Shown here in pieces: positions 1 through 6,887 of a stretch of 10,687 nt of DNA. A program made the translations under genes and the position numbers. This DNA is from Alphaproteobacteria bacterium (GTDB lineage: Bacteria; Pseudomonadota; Alphaproteobacteria; UBA7887). The stretch spans positions 1 to 10,687 of the forward strand of contig JANQOH010000118.1 in assembly GCA_028289725.1 (NCBI GenBank), given 5' to 3'. The number at the start of each line of letters is the position of its first letter. The first letter of the stretch is position 1. The notes beneath the pieces were generated by a model, which was given only the letters and a program-made list of their open reading frames with translations, had not been told where the DNA came from and ran no database searches.

Positions 1-312
1 GTCGCGGTGCAAGCCGCGTTCTTGGTCGACCGTCTTGGCGACGACGCACCGATCACGACAGCGACGGGCCCGGGTATCGACGGTCCCGTAATCCAAGCGA
101 CATTTGTCGGCGAAGCGCAGGAAGCGGCGATCCGCAATCTGTTGTTGGATCTCGACCTAGTGATCGTCGACGGCCCGAGCGCGATTGGAGTCTATCGCCT
201 CGCACCTGCGTCCGACGAGCATTCGGCGGAATCGCTCGCCACTTTGGTGGCGGAACTGAACGCGCAGGCCAACTTGGTCAGCCACGCGGAACTCGAGACA
301 CCCGCGCCATGA
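1..312 (+). CDS. C-terminal part of a probable membrane anti-sigma factor (5' end outside window)
   Basis: The frame is open from base 1 and ends with TGA at 310-312, so the start and the N-terminal part are missing. The visible ~103 residues are soluble, with no membrane segment or cysteine. They contain the stretch VIVDGPSAIGVYRLAPA, preceded by ATFVGEAQEAAIRNLLLDL. A motif of this kind (a small alpha/beta unit, then 'IV-GPS-LG-YRL') is typical of the periplasmic C-terminal domain of anti-sigma factors paired with ECF sigma factors; I recognise it by pattern, not by a search. In that case the protein would sit in the inner membrane with a cytoplasmic sigma-binding N-terminus, and a sigma gene would lie to the left. 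Its stop overlaps the start of the secreted protease gene (ATGA at 309-312), which indicates one operon and coupled translation. The alternative is an unclassified exported protein. The gene is certain; the function is moderately supported. Confidence 0.6.
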   Translation, partial: VAVQAAFLVDRLGDDAPITTATGPGIDGPVIQATFVGEAQEAAIRNLLLDLDLVIVDGPSAIGVYRLAPASDEHSAESLATLVAELNAQANLVSHAELETPAP

Positions 313-1625
313 CGCGTCTCGGCGCCGTCTGTCTTGCCGTCCTGATCGGTTTGGTCACGACGGCCGCCGCTTGGGCGCAACCTGCGCGGCCGGGAGGGCC
401 GCCCACCGTTCGTCCGGCCCCGGTGCGCGTCGCGCCGCCGCCGGTCGCCACCCCGCCACCGGTTCGCATCACGCCGCAGATGCCGCGTGTGACCATCCCG
501 GAAGTCCGGCCCGATAATGTTCTGACGCCAGACCCGATCGGCCTGCGCGCTTTTGTCGCACTGGTACCGACGACACCCCAAGCGGCCTCGCTGATCGCCG
601 TGCTGCGCCAGCGCGGTTTAGAGGGCGCGCTATCGACCCTGCCCTATCTCGGCGGCGCGCTCGTCTCGTTCATTCTCCCCGATGACAGCAATCAAGGTGC
701 CTTGCTGGGTGATCTGCCGGATTTGTTTCCCGGCCTGGTGATTGCACCGAACGCGAGGCTAAGCCCCGCCGAAGCCGATGACGCGAGCGATCCGCGCGCC
801 TATGCTCGGCACATGGTGGGCTGGGCGGGGCGCGACGCGGCGTGCACGTCGCCCACACGCCTCGGCATGGTCGATTCCGGCGTCGATCTCGATCATCCGG
901 CCTTTGCCGGACACGAAATCATGCAAAAGTGGCTGGTCGAGCCCAGCAACGATCCCTCTCTTTTGGGGCATGGCACCGCGATCGCGGCACTGCTCGTCGG
1001 GCAAGCGCCGGACCTCGCGATCGAGGGCATGGCGCCGGGCGCGGTCCTCTATTCCGCGGGGATTTTCTCCCAGGAATCCGATGGCGGATTGAGCGCGTCC
1101 GTCGAAGATACCTTGCTCGCCATCGATTGGCTCGGCAGCGAACAAGTCGACGTCGTCAACCTCAGTATCGCGGGCCCGGATAATGCGGTCCTACGGCGTG
1201 GCATCTCATTGGCTGGCGAGAATGGTTTGGCCATGGTGGCGGCGGCGGGCAACACCGGACGCGGCGGACCAGCCGCATTTCCAGCGGCCAGCCCGGAAGT
1301 ATTGGCGGTGACCGCGCCCGACCAGCGTTTGCGCGCCTATCGCCACGCGACGCACGGCGCGTATATCGACGTCGCCGCGCCAGGGGTCGATGTGTGGACC
1401 GCAGCGCCGGGCGCCGGCGGTACGTTTCAATCCGGGACTTCGGTCGCGACGCCGTTCGTGTCGGTCATGATCGGGGCGCTGCGCACGGCGCAACCCGACG
1501 CCGCGCCCGAGGCACTCTATGCGACGCTGCGTAGCGCGGCCGATGATTTGGGCGAAACCGGCCATGACCCGGTGTTCGGCTGGGGCCTCGCGCACCTACC
1601 CGCCAGTGCGCACTGCCCGGCTTAA
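309..1625 (+). CDS. Secreted S8 family (subtilisin-like) serine protease
   Basis: This 438-residue exported endopeptidase has a signal peptide at residues 1-23 (cleavage likely after AWA). A Pro/Arg-rich linker follows at about 24-70, then a region at ~78-152 that may be a propeptide-like domain, and the S8 catalytic domain from ~165. The triad is complete: Asp189 in MVDSGVDLDH, His221 in GHGTAIA and Ser378 in SGTSVATP. The oxyanion asparagine is Asn315 in AAAGNTGRGG. Only two cysteines remain in the mature protein, Cys179 just before the Asp motif and Cys436 three residues from the end, so a disulfide tying the domain ends together is plausible. The ATG at 309 overlaps the upstream stop as ATGA and leads directly into the signal peptide, which supports this start. 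Pairing with an anti-sigma gene suggests expression controlled by an ECF sigma factor. The substrate is unknown. The gene converges with the tetR-type gene, leaving 18 bp and no obvious terminator. Confidence 0.93.
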   Translation: MTRLGAVCLAVLIGLVTTAAAWAQPARPGGPPTVRPAPVRVAPPPVATPPPVRITPQMPRVTIPEVRPDNVLTPDPIGLRAFVALVPTTPQAASLIAVLRQRGLEGALSTLPYLGGALVSFILPDDSNQGALLGDLPDLFPGLVIAPNARLSPAEADDASDPRAYARHMVGWAGRDAACTSPTRLGMVDSGVDLDHPAFAGHEIMQKWLVEPSNDPSLLGHGTAIAALLVGQAPDLAIEGMAPGAVLYSAGIFSQESDGGLSASVEDTLLAIDWLGSEQVDVVNLSIAGPDNAVLRRGISLAGENGLAMVAAAGNTGRGGPAAFPAASPEVLAVTAPDQRLRAYRHATHGAYIDVAAPGVDVWTAAPGAGGTFQSGTSVATPFVSVMIGALRTAQPDAAPEALYATLRSAADDLGETGHDPVFGWGLAHLPASAHCPA

Positions 1626-1643
1626 CGAAAGAGCATCGTCGCG

Positions 1644-2210
1644 TTATTCGGTCGCGGCCCCAATCAGCTTACTGGCGATCTCTTTCGCTTTACGCGCTTC
1701 GTTGGCGTCTCGCGTGAGGTGCGCGACCGCCGTGGCGCCCTCGTGCAGATAGTTGATCTGCTCGGCAATCCATTTTGGATTCTCAAGCTGCGCGGCACGC
1801 GCCAACTCCTCGAAATAAGCGAGCATCAGGCGCTTGTGCATTGCCGATTCCTGGAACACCGCATTTTTCGGATCGCCGTATTCGCCGGCGGCCCCCATGA
1901 ATGGGCAGCCGAAAAATGAGCTTGAGGTAAACCAAGACTCCAGAAAGTCAAAAGTGGCCAGCAGGCGGTCGCGTGGATCCGCGGCGCGTTCTTCAACGGC
2001 CCGACGCATGTTTTCGCGGACAAGCTCGTCTTCCCGCCGCAACGCCGCGACAATCAGATCCTCTTTCGACCGGAAGTGCCGATAGAGCGTCGTCTTGGCG
2101 ATGCCGGACTCGGCGATGACCCGGTCGACGCCCGCGGCGTGATAGCCGTGCCGATTGAAAAGTTCGCGCGCGACGTCGATCAGATGATCACGTTTTTCGG
2201 CCCGCTTCAT
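1644..2210 (-). CDS. TetR/AcrR family transcriptional repressor
   Basis: The protein has 188 residues, a usual length for TetR repressors. The N-terminal helix-turn-helix domain (about residues 5-52) is clear: DVARELFNRHGYHAAGVDRV, then IAESGIAKTTLYRHFRSKED, where the recognition helix carries the typical KTTLYRHF-KED signature. The ligand-binding half contains FFGCPFMGAAGEYGDP (about 99-113), a 'GCPF-(x)AA-E' pattern seen in one TetR subgroup; Cys102 lies in it. The start at 2210 gives the canonical N-terminus, and a weak GAGG lies about 8 nt upstream. The gene is divergent from the cytochrome P460 gene, and the shared spacer contains two palindromic boxes overlapping promoter-like elements. 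The likely job is therefore repression of the cytochrome gene and of itself until an effector binds. The effector cannot be read from the sequence. The family call is secure; the target assignment is inference from arrangement. Confidence 0.93.
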   Translation of the reverse strand: MKRAEKRDHLIDVARELFNRHGYHAAGVDRVIAESGIAKTTLYRHFRSKEDLIVAALRREDELVRENMRRAVEERAADPRDRLLATFDFLESWFTSSSFFGCPFMGAAGEYGDPKNAVFQESAMHKRLMLAYFEELARAAQLENPKWIAEQINYLHEGATAVAHLTRDANEARKAKEIASKLIGAATE

Positions 2211-2342
2211 GCCGCCGCCTCAGCTTTAAGACTACGAAGCTGTTTCATATAGTTTTCCGCCCATTCCGCGCAAGGCGAGTTGCGTGGCGAGACCTCCTAA
2301 ACCATTGACATTCATCGTCGCTTTCTTGTGAACGACCGCGCG

Positions 2343-2371
2343 TTGACAAACGATACAGATCTGTTTACTTC
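2343..2371 (+). promoter_or_regulatory. Candidate promoter for the cytochrome P460 gene
   Basis: A perfect -35 hexamer TTGACA lies at 2343-2348, immediately upstream of operator box 1. The -10 is poor: with a 17-bp spacer it is TACTTC (2366-2371), and TTTACT (2364-2369) has a better match but a 15-bp spacer. The strong -35, weak -10 and operator between them suit a repressed promoter. The transcription start would fall near 2378, giving a leader of about 90 nt. Confidence 0.4.
2349..2370. promoter_or_regulatory. Operator box 1, probable TetR-regulator binding site
   Basis: The core ACAGATCTGT (2355-2364) is a perfect 10-bp palindrome. Two outer bases on each side, AA at 2349-2350 and TT at 2369-2370, also match in inverted orientation. 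Bases 2349-2366 repeat 17 of 18 positions of bases 2378-2395 in box 2, 29 bp away. The box starts directly after a TTGACA hexamer and covers the -10-like TATCGT of a minus-strand promoter, so a bound repressor would block both directions. Binding by the neighbouring repressor is inferred from position and symmetry. Confidence 0.7.
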
Positions 2372-2379
2372 ATTCGCAA
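2350..2379 (-). promoter_or_regulatory. Candidate promoter for the TetR-family gene
   Basis: On the minus strand TTGCGA (2379-2374) is followed after 18 bp by TATCGT (2355-2350). The -10-like element lies within operator box 1 and the -35-like element touches box 2, an arrangement expected for autorepression. The leader to the start codon at 2210 would be about 130 nt. The hexamers are imperfect, so this is a tentative call. Confidence 0.35.
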
Positions 2380-2399
2380 CGATACAGTTCTGTTTCGTT
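2378..2399. promoter_or_regulatory. Operator box 2, probable TetR-regulator binding site
   Basis: This is a 22-bp inverted repeat with outer arms AACGA (2378-2382) and TCGTT (2395-2399), inner arms ACAG (2384-2387) and CTGT (2390-2393), a TT centre, and only one mismatched pair (T2383/T2394) outside the centre. It is the more symmetric of the two boxes. Its centre is 29 bp from that of box 1, close to three helical turns, so two dimers could sit roughly on the same DNA face. It lies 72-93 bp upstream of the cytochrome start codon, downstream of or overlapping the likely transcription start. Confidence 0.72.
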
Positions 2400-2457
2400 C
2401 CAAGGAACCCGAACTGGAAAAGACAGGACTGACCTCCAGGTGATCCCACCAACTCCT

Positions 2458-2464
2458 AAGGAGA
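2458..2464 (+). promoter_or_regulatory. Strong ribosome binding site of the P460 gene
   Basis: AAGGAGA ends 6 nt before the ATG at 2471 and fixes that start. The site is part of an inverted repeat: CTCC (2453-2456), TAA, GGAG (2460-2463). The Shine-Dalgarno could therefore fold on itself, and a second CTCC at 2434-2437 could also pair with it. Confidence 0.8.
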
Positions 2465-2470
2465 AGCGAC

Positions 2471-3091
2471 ATGAGCGTTAGACGACTCGCGACACGCAAA
2501 CTCGGCACCGCGGCATTGGTTATCGCGACCGGAATAACCGCCGCCTTCGCGCTCACCACCCAGCTCGATAAAGCGTCGGCTCAAATGAATGAAGTGGCGG
2601 GCGCCGTCATCTCGGACACGAACGAAACGTCGATCCCCGAAGGTTTCCGCAAATGGGTGTTTATCGGCGCGCCCTTAACACCAAATGGGCTGAACGACGG
2701 CGCGGCCGGTTTTCCCGAGTTCCACCATGTCTATATCGAACCCGGCGCCTTCGCCGAGTATCTGCGGACCGGCGAGTTCCCCGAAGGCACAACGATCGTC
2801 AAGGAATTGGTGCTGCTCAAGGAAGGGCATCACGAGGACGGTTCGCGCAATGAGGCCTCCGGCCGCGGCTTCTACGCCGACAGCTTCGCCGGCATCGACA
2901 TGATGGTGAAGGACACGGCCCGCTTCGCCGAAACCGACGGCTGGGGCTTTTTTAACTTCGGCCATCACGCACCGCCCTATGCCGAAACGGCCGCGGCGGC
3001 ACCCGCAGAAGCTTGCGCCGGGTGCCATACGGCCGCCGCCACCTACGACATGGTCTTCACGGAATTTTACCCGATCCTGGAACGGCCCTAA
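2471..3091 (+). CDS. Cytochrome P460 family protein, exported monohaem c-type cytochrome
   Basis: The 206-residue protein has a basic N-terminus (MSVRRLATRK), a hydrophobic segment at about 12-30 and a likely cleavage after KASA, so it would be exported and matured in the periplasm. One c-type haem motif, CAGCH, is at 182-186, close to the C-terminus, followed by DMVFTEFYPIL (193-203). The P460-fold hallmarks are present: RKWVFIGAPLTP (60-71), FPEFHHVYIEP (81-91), GTTIVKELVLLKEG (106-119) and GWGFFNFG (157-164). Known relatives include the hydroxylamine-oxidising cytochrome P460, with a lysine-to-haem crosslink, and NO-binding cytochrome c'-beta. Lys111 in VKEL lies in a conserved segment, but whether it matches the crosslinking lysine cannot be decided here. 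Control by the divergent TetR-type gene suggests an inducible stress or detoxification role; substrate unknown. Family membership is confident, activity is not. Confidence 0.9.
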   Translation: MSVRRLATRKLGTAALVIATGITAAFALTTQLDKASAQMNEVAGAVISDTNETSIPEGFRKWVFIGAPLTPNGLNDGAAGFPEFHHVYIEPGAFAEYLRTGEFPEGTTIVKELVLLKEGHHEDGSRNEASGRGFYADSFAGIDMMVKDTARFAETDGWGFFNFGHHAPPYAETAAAAPAEACAGCHTAAATYDMVFTEFYPILERP

Positions 3092-3110
3092 TCGGCCCGA
3101 TCACGTCACA

Positions 3111-3135
3111 GGCGGCGCTCGTCTCGGGCGCCGCC
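3111..3135. terminator. GC-rich hairpin between convergent genes, possible bidirectional terminator
   Basis: GGCGGCGC (3111-3118) pairs with its reverse complement at 3128-3135, leaving a 9-nt loop. It sits in the 52-bp gap between the 3' ends of the cytochrome and prfB genes. Neither side has a real T-tract, so it is not a textbook intrinsic terminator; it may only stabilise 3' ends. Confidence 0.4.
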
Positions 3136-3143
3136 GCATTCGT

Positions 3144-4266
3144 TTAGTCGGCAACCGGCTCGCGTTGGCTGCCGACTTGCGCCGCGAGCGCTGCGCTGAT
3201 GAACGCATCGAGATCGCCGTCCAGCACGGCCGATGTGTTGCTGGTCTCGACGTTGGTGCGCAGGTCTTTGACCATTTGATAGGGCTGCAACACATAGGAC
3301 CGTATCTGATGCCCCCAGCCAATGTCTGATTTGTCGGCTTCCGCGGCTTCCTGTTCCTCCCGCCGCTTCTGCAGTTCAAGTTCGTAAAGGCGCGCGCGCA
3401 GCATGTTCATGGCGGCAGCGCGATTCTTGTGCTGCGACCGCTCATTCTGGCATTGCACGACGATGCCGGTGGGTTGATGCGTGATGCGAATGGCCGAGTC
3501 GGTTTTGTTGACGTGCTGACCGCCCGCGCCCGACGCCCGATAGGTGTCGACACGCAAGTCCTTGTCAGCAATTTCGATATCGATCGTCTCGTCGACCACC
3601 GGATAGACCCAGACACTGGCGAAACTGGTGTGACGGCGCGCCGAGGAATCGAATGGCGAGATGCGCACCAGGCGATGCACGCCGCTTTCGGTGCGCAGCC
3701 AGCCATAGGCATTTTCGCCTTTGACTTTGAATGACACGCTTTTGATCCCGGCCTCTTCGCCTGGGCTTTCCTCGATATATTCGACCTTGTGGCCGTGCGC
3801 GTCGGCCCAGCGCGTGTACATGCGCAGCAGCATCTGCGCCCAGTCCTGGCTCTCGGTGCCCCCAGCCCCAGCATTGATCTCGACAAAACAGTCATTGCCG
3901 TCGGCCTCGCCGGACAGCAGCGTTTCAAGCTCGATGAGGGCAGACCGTTTGTGAAGGTCGTGGAGGCTCTCGGCGGCTTCGTCGATTAGCGCATCGTCGC
4001 CCTCGGCTTCGGCGAGTTCGACAAGTTCCCGATTGTCGCTGAATTCCTGAACGATCGAATCGTAGCCTTCGAGCGCACGCTCCAACCGGTTGCGTTCGCG
4101 CATGACTTTTTGCGCCGCTTGGGGATCATCCCACAGCGACGCGTCCTCGGCGCGGGCGTTGAGTCGGTTTAGGTCTTCTCGTGCGGCATCCGGGTCAAAG
4201 ATGCCTCCTCAGCAGCGTCAACGACTTCTCGATATCGTCAACGACCGCCTGCAGTTCGGCGCGCAT
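3144..4266 (-). CDS. prfB: Peptide chain release factor 2 (RF2), expressed through a +1 programmed frameshift
   Basis: RF2 recognises UAA and UGA stop codons on the ribosome and releases the finished peptide. The gene starts at ATG 4266-4264 (MRAELQAVVDDIEKSLTLLR), runs 23 codons to CTT, meets TGA at 4197-4195, and continues after skipping the T at 4197, so the coding path is 4266-4198 joined to 4196-3144. The product is 373 residues (E. coli 365). The stop-codon reading tripeptide SPF is at 203-205 and the catalytic GGQ at 248-250 in RASGAGGQHVNKTDS; E. coli has 205-207 and 250-252. The alanine two residues before the GAGGQ stretch matches the usual bacterial state, not the Thr of E. coli K-12. 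Taking only the unbroken frame would start at Met55 (4103) and lose much of domain 1. The start has only a weak AAAAGA ahead. The gene lies 72 bp after the PBP1A gene, on the same strand. Confidence 0.96.
4194..4209 (-). promoter_or_regulatory. prfB: prfB programmed +1 frameshift site
   Basis: On the minus strand the bases read AGGAGGCATCTTTGAC: an internal Shine-Dalgarno-like AGGAGG (4209-4204), three bases, the slippery CTT (4200-4198), the in-frame stop TGA, and a following C. Spacing is the same as in the E. coli site (AGG GGG TAT CTT TGA C). By the established mechanism, low RF2 makes termination at this UGA slow, the tRNA-Leu slips to UUU, and full-length RF2 is made; abundant RF2 ends translation after 23 residues. 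This is direct autoregulation. Confidence 0.96.
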
Positions 4267-4303
4267 TCTTTTAGCTATCCAATTTTTTTCGTCCACGTCC
4301 GCA

Positions 4304-4321
4304 CGGGCCGTTTTCGGCCCG
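4304..4321 (-). other. Hairpin in the PBP1A-prfB spacer
   Basis: A 7-bp perfect inverted repeat (CGGGCCG at 4304-4310, CGGCCCG at 4315-4321) with a 4-base loop (AAAA on the minus strand) lies 18 nt after the PBP1A stop. No T-tract follows on the minus strand; instead an A-run is read. It is more likely an mRNA processing or stabilising element, or a chance GC-rich fold, than a terminator. PBP1A and prfB may be cotranscribed. Confidence 0.4.
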
Positions 4322-4338
4322 GCGCGCCGAACATATCG

Positions 4339-6831
4339 TCAGTAAAGCCCGCTGTCGAACGTCACCGAGACACCCTCTGCGCCCACCGGCGCCGGCGCCC
4401 CTGGCGATACGACGCGACCCGCCGCGCTGGTGCTTGTCGGCTCGGTACCCGGCTTGAACGCTTCGACCAAGATCTGTTCGCTCGACCCAGACGGCAGCGC
4501 GCCGGTTTGCGCATCAATACGCACCATCCGCACGCCCGGCGGGATACGGAAGGGTACGGCCGGGCGGTCGGCCAACGCCTGCGCCATGAAATCCTTGAAG
4601 ATCGGCGCGGCGACATTGGATCCGGTCTGTTTCGGCCCCAACGTACGCGGATTGTCGAAGCCGACGAAGACGCCGACCACCAAGTCGGGCGAAAAGCCCA
4701 TGAACCAGGTGTCCATGCTGTCGTTGGTCGTGCCGGTTTTTCCGGCCAGAGGACGATTGAGACTGGAGATGCGCCGGCCGGTGCCGCGGTCGACGACGCC
4801 CTTCAAGATCCAGGTCAACTGGAATGCGGTCGCCGGATCAGTAACGCGCTCGCGCTGGTCCGGCAAAGCCGGCGGCGCATGGGCGGGAACTTCGGTCCCC
4901 TGACAGCCTTCGCAAGCGCGGCCATCGCGCCGATAGATGGTGCGACCGAACCGATCTTGAATCCGTTCGATAAAGGCGGGCTCGATATGCCGTCCGCCGT
5001 TGACCACCATGCCATAGGCGGCGGCAAGATTAGTGAGCGTGGTTTCGCCGGCGCCCAGCGACATGGACAACACTTCGGGGAAATCGCCGATACCGAACCG
5101 CCGGCTCATTTCTGCGATGCGCGTCATACCGACCTGGTTCGCCAGTCGAACCGTCATCAGATTGCGCGATTTCTCAACGCCGAGGCGGAGGGTCGACGGG
5201 CCGTAGAATTTGTCGCTGTAATTCTTCGGCTTCCACTTCGGCAGATCCGGACCCTGGTCGATCACGATCGGCGCATCGAGGATCAAGTCCGACGGCGTAA
5301 AACCGTTCTCCAGCGCGCTCAAATAAATAAACGGTTTGAACGCCGAACCCGGCTGACGAAGCGCCTGGGTCGCGCGGTTGAATTGACTTTCATAGAAGCT
5401 CCAGCCGCCGGCCATGGCAAGTACGCGGCCGGTATGGGGGTCCAAAGCGATCAGCGCGCCTTCGACGTCCGGAATTTGACGGAGCGCGTAAACACCGGGT
5501 TCGGCCGATGCGGTTGTCGCGCCACTGTCATCATCAGATGCGGTGTCCGCTTCGTCCACGGTATCAATTCGTTCGACCAAAACGACATCGCCGGGCTTCA
5601 GAACTTCGTCTGCCCGTTCCGGCGCGGCGCCGACGCGTTGATCTTCTAGCCATGTGCGCGCCCAAGATAGCTCGTCAAACGGAACCGTCCCGCTGGATCC
5701 GTCGCTCAACCCAATCGACGCTTGCGAACGCCCGGCATTTATGACGAGCGCCATTTGCCAGTCGCCCCTGCCGCGCGGGCGCGGCACTTCTTTCAACTTT
5801 GTTATCCAGCCATTGCCAACCATGGCGGGATCGTTCAAATCCAAGTTGGTCAGCGGCCCGCGCCAGCCATGCCGCCGGTCGTAAGCCATCAAACCGTCGC
5901 GCAAGGTACGCTGGGCGATTTCCTGATATTTCGGGTCCATTGTGGTGCGGACCGAGAGGCCGCCCTGATAGAGCACGTCTTCGCCATAGCGCCGCGCCAA
6001 GTCACGACGGACTTCCTCGGCGAAATATGGCGCCTCGGCGGTGCGCGCCGGATCGCGCGGCCGCATTTCGACCGGGTTGGCCATCGCTTCATCGGCTTGC
6101 TCTTGGGTGATGTAGCCATCGATGAGCATGCGCCCGATGACGTAGTTACGGCGGTCGCGCGCGGCCTCCGGCCGGCGGCGCGGATGATAGTTGTTCGGCG
6201 CCTTGGGCAGGCCCGCCAGATACGCCATCTCCGCGATGGTGAGTTCGTCGAGCGATTTGTCGAAATAATTGATCGCGGCCGCGGCGACACCATAAGCGCG
6301 CTGGCCAAGAAAGATCTCATTCAAATAGAGCTCGAGAATGCGTTCCTTGCTGAGGGCTCGTTCGAGGCGGAGCGCCAACAAGGCTTCGCGTATTTTGCGT
6401 TCCCACTTCACTTCGCTGGTGAGCAGGAAATTTTTCGCCACCTGCTGAGTAATTGTCGATGCGCCAATCAGCCGGCGGCCGCTGCCAATATTGCGCACGT
6501 TCTGCACCGCCGCGCGCGCAATGCCCATCATATCGACACCGGGATGTTCGAAGAAACGCTGGTCCTCGGCGGACTGGAAGGCACGAATGAGCAGTTCCGG
6601 CATGGCCGAGACCGGAACGAATACCCGCTTCTCGGCGGCGAACTCCGCCATCAGCCGTCCGTCGCCGGCGTGAACGCGAGTCAGGGTCGGTGGATAATAG
6701 TCCGCGAGTTGCTCATAAGGCGGCAATCCCTCGCTATAGTAGTGCGCGGCCCAAATCACCACGATGACGCCGGCGAGCAACATCACCACGCCAAGCGAAA
6801 ACAGGGTCGCTAGCCACCGAAAAATACCCAA
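4339..6831 (-). CDS. mrcA: Penicillin-binding protein 1A, bifunctional glycosyltransferase/transpeptidase
   Basis: This 830-residue inner-membrane enzyme polymerises lipid II into glycan strands and crosslinks the peptides. A single N-terminal membrane segment spans about 7-30. The GT51 domain follows (about 50-225), with catalytic Glu89 in SAEDQRFFEHPG, then GASTITQQVAKN (123-134), RKIREA (145-150) and LYLNEIFLG (168-176). An OB-like region (about 320-420) and an acidic low-complexity linker (about 422-446) precede the transpeptidase domain: SAFK 496-499 (nucleophile Ser496), SRN 555-557 and KTGT 698-701. A CEGC pair sits at 640-643, and the C-terminal tail is Ala/Pro-rich. The start is TTG at 6831-6829: the frame is open further upstream to a TGA near 6915, but I find no ATG, GTG or TTG in that stretch, and the membrane segment needs residues near 7. 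All catalytic motifs are intact. It lies 158 bp downstream of an amidase gene, in the direction of transcription, which fits coordinated wall growth and splitting. Confidence 0.96.
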   Translation of the reverse strand: MGIFRWLATLFSLGVVMLLAGVIVVIWAAHYYSEGLPPYEQLADYYPPTLTRVHAGDGRLMAEFAAEKRVFVPVSAMPELLIRAFQSAEDQRFFEHPGVDMMGIARAAVQNVRNIGSGRRLIGASTITQQVAKNFLLTSEVKWERKIREALLALRLERALSKERILELYLNEIFLGQRAYGVAAAAINYFDKSLDELTIAEMAYLAGLPKAPNNYHPRRRPEAARDRRNYVIGRMLIDGYITQEQADEAMANPVEMRPRDPARTAEAPYFAEEVRRDLARRYGEDVLYQGGLSVRTTMDPKYQEIAQRTLRDGLMAYDRRHGWRGPLTNLDLNDPAMVGNGWITKLKEVPRPRGRGDWQMALVINAGRSQASIGLSDGSSGTVPFDELSWARTWLEDQRVGAAPERADEVLKPGDVVLVERIDTVDEADTASDDDSGATTASAEPGVYALRQIPDVEGALIALDPHTGRVLAMAGGWSFYESQFNRATQALRQPGSAFKPFIYLSALENGFTPSDLILDAPIVIDQGPDLPKWKPKNYSDKFYGPSTLRLGVEKSRNLMTVRLANQVGMTRIAEMSRRFGIGDFPEVLSMSLGAGETTLTNLAAAYGMVVNGGRHIEPAFIERIQDRFGRTIYRRDGRACEGCQGTEVPAHAPPALPDQRERVTDPATAFQLTWILKGVVDRGTGRRISSLNRPLAGKTGTTNDSMDTWFMGFSPDLVVGVFVGFDNPRTLGPKQTGSNVAAPIFKDFMAQALADRPAVPFRIPPGVRMVRIDAQTGALPSGSSEQILVEAFKPGTEPTSTSAAGRVVSPGAPAPVGAEGVSVTFDSGLY

Positions 6832-6887
6832 ACCTACTCGCCTTTCGCGCTTTCTTGGCCGCGCCGCCAGCCCGCATCCTCGCGCCG

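Noticed and set aside
1626..1643. Possible terminator between the convergent protease and tetR-type genes
   Set aside because: Only 18 bp separate the stops, and I see no stem-loop or T-tract there.
2305..2310. Second TTGACA upstream of the cytochrome gene
   Set aside because: No acceptable -10 lies 16-18 bp downstream (the region reads GTGAAC), so the TTGACA at 2343 is preferred.
4090..5649. 519-codon open frame on the plus strand, opposite PBP1A and prfB
   Set aside because: It lies antisense to two genes with complete catalytic motifs, and its product is Arg/His/Gly-rich with no family signature. It is an artefact of GC-rich codon use.
5722..6813. 363-codon open frame on the plus strand opposite the PBP1A glycosyltransferase part
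   Set aside because: Antisense to intact GT51 motifs; no recognisable domain and no ribosome binding site.
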